Below are positions 60,431-64,000 of a stretch of 64,000 nt of DNA, in pieces. Position 1 is the stretch's first letter, and the number at the start of each line of letters is the position of its first letter. The translations under genes were made by a program, and so were the position numbers. The DNA lies in NCBI RefSeq assembly GCF_014284125.1, contig NZ_JACOFX010000006.1, forward strand, positions 186,001 to 250,000, read 5' to 3'. The stretch comes from Undibacterium umbellatum. Its GTDB lineage: Bacteria > Pseudomonadota > Gammaproteobacteria > Burkholderiales > Burkholderiaceae_D. Below the pieces are notes generated by a model, which ran no database searches, had not been told where the DNA came from, and saw only the letters and a list, made by a program, of their open reading frames with translations.

Positions 60431-61528
60431 ATGATTTCATTTGCTCGTCATATTCTTGTTTCTTTCAGTTTGTTCGCTTTGGCAAACTGTGCCGTGTCTG
60501 CAGAGACAGCACCCAGACCCCATCGGGTAGGAATGCAGATGCTTCATTATGAAGATGCCAGTCGCCTGGATTGGGCTGGCAGCAAGGCGCGCCCACTGGC
60601 GACCACGATCTGGTATCCGGCGCAAGCAGGTGCTGTAGAAAAAAATTGGAATGTAGCTATCTTTAAAGCAGGTTCCAATGCCATGGGCGCGGCTTTATCC
60701 ACGGCACCACAAAAACTGCCCTTGATTTTGCTATCCCACGGCACAGGTGGGTCAGCTGCTTCCATGGCCTGGCTGGCAGAAAGTCTTGCTGCACACGGAT
60801 ACATTGTGGCCGCTGTCAATCATCATGGCAACACTGGCTATGAAGACAAGACTCGTCTGGAAGGTTTCGTGGTGTGGTGGGACAGACCAAAGGATCTCTC
60901 CATCCTGATAGATAAGCTGATGGCTGACCCTGTTTTTGGCAGCAGAATAAATGCCCGGCGCATTGCTGTAGCTGGTTTCTCCATAGGTGGGTACACCGCG
61001 CTGGCGAGTGTGGGAGGCCGTATCAGTTATGCGCAATGGGAAGAGTTTTGCGGTAAAAATGGCAGCAATCCTAATTGCAAGCTGCCGCCAGAGGCCAAGT
61101 TCAGCCAAGCAGAATTACAGACCCTGCTCAAGGAAAACCAGCGCGTCAAGGATGCCATCGCAGTTTCTGGTGCATCTTACAGTGATGTCCGCATACGCGC
61201 CGCATATTCCATTGCCCCGGTAATGGGCAGGGTAATGACAAAAGACAGCATGACCGACATCAGGGTGCCAGTGCGCATTGTGGTGGGGGCTGATGACGAT
61301 CAGGCCATACCAGAGTTCAATGCCCAGGTTTATGCGGCAAACATAACTGGTAGTACGATACAGATACTGCCTGCAGTCACGCACTATAGTTTTTTGGCTG
61401 AGTGCAATACGCTGGGTAAAATTGTGGCCAGCCAGGTTTGTGTTGACCCGGCAGGAGTGGATCGCTCGGTAATACACCGGCAAGTGGCGGCAGATGCACT
61501 GAAATTCTTTGCCGACAATCTGCGTTGA
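60431..61528 (+). CDS. Secreted alpha/beta-hydrolase (dienelactone hydrolase-like)
   Basis: A 365-residue hydrolase with an N-terminal signal sequence (FARHILVSFSLFALANCAVSAE). An LANC tetrad resembles a lipobox but has Asn at -1, so lipidation is doubtful. The core has PLATTIWYPAQAGAVE, PLILLSHGTGGSAASMAWLAE, nucleophile elbow VAGFSIGGYTALAS, VRIVVGADDDQAIPEFN for the acid, and VTHYSFLAEC for the His. ATG 60431 is chosen over 60356 for the signal peptide. It resembles the hydrolase part of the protein at 27092. Substrate unknown. Confidence 0.85.
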   Translation: MISFARHILVSFSLFALANCAVSAETAPRPHRVGMQMLHYEDASRLDWAGSKARPLATTIWYPAQAGAVEKNWNVAIFKAGSNAMGAALSTAPQKLPLILLSHGTGGSAASMAWLAESLAAHGYIVAAVNHHGNTGYEDKTRLEGFVVWWDRPKDLSILIDKLMADPVFGSRINARRIAVAGFSIGGYTALASVGGRISYAQWEEFCGKNGSNPNCKLPPEAKFSQAELQTLLKENQRVKDAIAVSGASYSDVRIRAAYSIAPVMGRVMTKDSMTDIRVPVRIVVGADDDQAIPEFNAQVYAANITGSTIQILPAVTHYSFLAECNTLGKIVASQVCVDPAGVDRSVIHRQVAADALKFFADNLR

Positions 61529-61614
61529 GAAAGTCCGCTTCAAGCAGGATAGCAAGCTGCGCCCTTGTTACAGCCGAGCGCAACGAATCTATCACGCAAG
61601 ATGGTGCTCAGAAA

Positions 61615-63333
61615 TTACGTATGCGTAAGCTTGCTGTCGCCAGCAGGATGAAAGCGATTAAGTATGTGACTGGACATACCTTTTGCCAGCTCTTCTTCGC
61701 CATAGAAGACATCGCCAATTTCCTCCTTGCGCAACATGATTGATTCATCCTCGCTATGCGTGCGCAGCAAAATCTCGATGGTGGGATTCAGCGTCCTGGC
61801 AGTGTCTGCCATATGCCTCACATTCAAGGTATCTGGCGTGGCAATGACCAGCATGGCAGCTTTTGCTATATGCGCCTGTATCAAGACAGCTGGGTCAGCC
61901 GCATTGCCGGACACAGCGGCTATACCTAGTTTGCGCATGTCTTCGACGATCTCACGATTTTGTTCAGCGATGACATAGGGGATTCCCCCTTCATCCATGG
62001 CCTGTGCAATACGGCGGCCAACCCTGCCATAGCCAATCAGAACTACCTGGCCTTCCAGATATTTTCTATCCGTACTCATAGGCAATTCGGCATACGGGTC
62101 TTGTCGCTGGTCGAGTTCTCGCGCCAGGTCAGAATGTGACAAGGCCCATTTTCTGATTGGCTCTATCAGCGTAAATAGAAAAGAATTCAATGCTATCGAG
62201 ATCAGCACACCTGAAAGTATCAAGCTCATGCCCTCTTGCGGCAGCAAGCCCAGTGACAAGCCCAAACCTGCCAGGATGATGGAAAACTCACCGATTTGCC
62301 CCAGGCTGGCTCCAATAGAAAGCGCCGTATTGAGGGGGTAGCGCAAAATGATAACCAGCGCCGATGCTGTGAAAAAATTGCCCAGGATGATAATGGCAAC
62401 GACACACAGTACACGCAGAGGTTGTGCCAGCAAAATGTTAGGATCAAACACCATGCCTACCGATACAAAAAACAGGACTGAAAACGCATCCCGTAAAGGC
62501 AGCGATTCTTCTGCCGCGCGATGGCTGAATTCAGATTCGCGCATCACGGTCCCTGCAAAGAATGCACCCAGCGCAAAAGACACACTGAATACTAGCGAAG
62601 CACCATACGCAATACCAATAGCGGACGCCACTACCGACAGCGTGAATAATTCCCGCGAGCCAGTGCGCGCCACTTGCCATAACATCCAGGGTAAGGCACG
62701 ACGACCAACCACCAGCATCAAGACAATAAATGCGGTTACCTGCAGCAAGGTCTTGCCTATGGTGATCCATAACGGTGTCGAATTTGCAACAGCTGCTGTT
62801 GTGCTTCCTAACACGCCCGCCAGTGGGGGTAGCAAAACCAGCACCATCACCGTGACCAGATCCTGCACCACCAGCCAGCCTATTGCGATGCGGCCATTCA
62901 TGGTGCTTAGCATGTTGCGTGCTTCCAGTGATTTCAGCAGCACGACCGTACTGGCGCAGGCCAGTGACAATCCAAAAATCAATGACCCACCAATGCTCCA
63001 GGCCCACCAAGAGGCAATTGCCATGCCCACCGCCGTGGTTACACCCATTTGCAAAACGGCACCAGGAATGGCAATCCGCCTCACTGCCAAAAGATCACTA
63101 GGCGAAAAATGTAAACCAACGCCAAACATCAGCAGCATCACACCTATCTCTGACAACTGGGATGCGATATGCACATCCGCTACAAAACCGGGTGTTGCGG
63201 GGCCTATCATGATGCCTGCAAATAAATAGCCAACCAGGGCGGGGATCTTGATTTTTTCGGCAATGAAACCGAAGGCGAGTGCTCCGGCAAATGCGGCAGC
63301 AACAGTCGTGATTAAAGAAATGTTGTGGTCCAT
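61615..63333 (-). CDS. Kef/YbaL-type monovalent cation:proton antiporter (CPA2)
   Basis: A 572-residue protein with about twelve membrane helices: LAFGFIAEKIKIPALVGYLFAGIMIGPATPGF, LSEIGVMLLMFGVGLHFSPSDLLAVRRIAIPGAV, LFFVSVGMVFDPN and SLGQIGEFSIILAGLGLSLGLLP. A cytoplasmic TrkA-N domain follows (GQVVLIGYGRVGRRIAQAMDEGGIPYVIAEQNREIVEDM, near residues 415-530). ATG 63333 has AGGGAG just upstream. It fits YbaL-type K+/H+ antiporters more than KefB/KefC. It is convergent with the hydrolase gene. Confidence 0.92.
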   Translation of the reverse strand: MDHNISLITTVAAAFAGALAFGFIAEKIKIPALVGYLFAGIMIGPATPGFVADVHIASQLSEIGVMLLMFGVGLHFSPSDLLAVRRIAIPGAVLQMGVTTAVGMAIASWWAWSIGGSLIFGLSLACASTVVLLKSLEARNMLSTMNGRIAIGWLVVQDLVTVMVLVLLPPLAGVLGSTTAAVANSTPLWITIGKTLLQVTAFIVLMLVVGRRALPWMLWQVARTGSRELFTLSVVASAIGIAYGASLVFSVSFALGAFFAGTVMRESEFSHRAAEESLPLRDAFSVLFFVSVGMVFDPNILLAQPLRVLCVVAIIILGNFFTASALVIILRYPLNTALSIGASLGQIGEFSIILAGLGLSLGLLPQEGMSLILSGVLISIALNSFLFTLIEPIRKWALSHSDLARELDQRQDPYAELPMSTDRKYLEGQVVLIGYGRVGRRIAQAMDEGGIPYVIAEQNREIVEDMRKLGIAAVSGNAADPAVLIQAHIAKAAMLVIATPDTLNVRHMADTARTLNPTIEILLRTHSEDESIMLRKEEIGDVFYGEEELAKGMSSHILNRFHPAGDSKLTHT

Positions 63334-63556
63334 TCGGCTCCCTAAATTTAAGCGACACTTGTCATCTTCACGTATAACATTAAAGTGCCGTCCGCACATC
63401 AATGATGTTCAGCTCTTTTTTAGGGAGGAGAGTTGCCAGGGATAATTATCAAGATACCTGCAAGCATTTCTCTGGATACTGATTTCTTATGTTATGTTGC
63501 CGCATGCAAATGAAAAAAAATAGGCATTTTTCTGCGCTAACACATAATCGCTCACC

Positions 63557-63982
63557 ATGACTACTGCATACCATTTCACTTTTGAAGAGCATTGGCGCAG
63601 CCCGCTTGCTTACTGGGTCCATCTTCCCGTAACAGGCAAGCCAGATGCCTGGGAGCCGCCCTTGCCGCCTTATATTCCGCATAAGGGCTATGTCTTTCTG
63701 CATGTGGAGTTTGAGAAGCATGAACTGATCTTCAGCTCCCCGGCGCAGCTTGATCACTTTATCTCCGTGCTATCAAACAAGCCACTGCCGACCACAAGGC
63801 ACCTGTCATCTCTGCGCAATGCACCTGTAGGCCCGAACGGCCACTGGCTGAGCCGCTTGCCCGCCTCCTTGAAAGCGCCACGCAAGCGCGTCAAACTTGT
63901 GCAGGTCATGCAAACCTTGCGGCCAGAGGTCGTCAAGGAAGATATGCCGCATCAATTTGACTGGACTGAAACTGGGTCGTGA
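63557..63982 (+). CDS. Conserved hypothetical protein, 141 residues
   Basis: A soluble protein without signal peptide. It has AYHFTFEEHWRSPLAYWVHLPVTGKPDAWEPPLPPYIPHKGYVFLHVEFE, then LIFSSPAQLDHFISVLSNKPLPTTRHLSSLRN, GPNGHWLSRLPASLKAPRKR and a basic-acidic tail. The family is not recognised, but the steady composition and length support coding. It is divergent from the antiporter gene, and no neighbour to the right is visible before the window ends. Confidence 0.7.
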   Translation: MTTAYHFTFEEHWRSPLAYWVHLPVTGKPDAWEPPLPPYIPHKGYVFLHVEFEKHELIFSSPAQLDHFISVLSNKPLPTTRHLSSLRNAPVGPNGHWLSRLPASLKAPRKRVKLVQVMQTLRPEVVKEDMPHQFDWTETGS

Positions 63983-64000
63983 AGGGTTGTAATGATGGAC

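Noticed and set aside
61529-61614. Terminator between the convergent hydrolase and antiporter genes
   Set aside because: No stem with adequate pairing and no T-tract was found in the short spacer.
62348-63229. 293-codon + strand frame
   Set aside because: Antisense shadow of the YbaL-type antiporter gene, whose membrane helices and TrkA-N domain are clear.
1-64000. tRNA genes, rRNA genes, CRISPR arrays, prophage
   Set aside because: I looked through the intergenic regions and found no cloverleaf with CCA-type acceptor, no regularly spaced repeats, and no phage structural or integrase genes.

Overview
The window reads as one continuous stretch of a betaproteobacterial chromosome, most likely from the Oxalobacteraceae (Undibacterium/Janthinobacterium-like). 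This rests on gene content and protein style, roughly 48-52% GC, and the mix of small intergenic repeats; it is inference, since no rRNA or other phylogenetic marker is present. I count 59 protein-coding genes (one cut by the left edge). I see no tRNA, rRNA, prophage, CRISPR array or complete insertion sequence.

Region 1 (1-10448, all + strand) handles cobalamin: the end of a BtuB-like receptor, BtuC, BtuD, CobO, cobyrinate a,c-diamide synthase, CobU, CbiB, a CobC/CobD-type aminotransferase, secreted BtuF, a second BtuF-fold protein without signal peptide, and CobQ. Most genes overlap by 1-8 bases, so this is one operon for corrinoid import and late assembly. Corrin-ring genes are not present. 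Region 2 (10448-15350, - strand) is an iron-uptake module: a TonB-dependent receptor behind a Fur-box-like palindrome, two small membrane proteins and a PepSY protein, then a small membrane protein whose ribosome-binding site lies in a perfect hairpin.

Region 3 (15471-28678) is mixed housekeeping and accessory genes: a MarR regulator with its own candidate operator, a DUF1398 protein, an unknown 269-residue protein, a FapA/DUF342 protein, a Sel1-repeat protein, a CAT-like acetyltransferase, transaldolase, SelD, a DEAD-box helicase, an orphan BcsZ-type GH8 enzyme with an altered catalytic-base motif, FabI, and an alpha/beta-hydrolase-TPR protein. Region 4 (28842-39290, - strand) is a seven-gene run: two family-5 substrate-binding proteins, two permeases, a fused double ATPase, then TldD and TldE/PmbA peptidase subunits. 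It looks like a peptide import-and-degrade system and is the most interesting unit in the window.

Region 5 (40372-44617, + strand) is a TonB-ExbB-ExbD-ExbD-TPR energy-transduction operon that could power the receptors of regions 1 and 2. Region 6 (44694-46889, - strand) is a signalling operon: a small HD-GYP-associated N-terminal-type domain, HDOD, and cNMP-binding-GGDEF. A 390-bp MITE-like element with 26-bp terminal inverted repeats follows at 47084-47473. Region 7 (47582-63982) holds a DUF1345 protein, a His/Arg-rich secreted protein, an M14 carboxypeptidase, an MtaD-type deaminase, fumarylpyruvate hydrolase and maleylpyruvate isomerase, a divergent response regulator/PAS histidine kinase pair, a sigma factor-His-rich membrane protein-ferredoxin operon, a GNAT/AraC-GyrI pair, a second alpha/beta hydrolase, a YbaL/Kef-type antiporter and a conserved hypothetical protein.

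All calls come from reading the sequence and from family knowledge; no database search was run.
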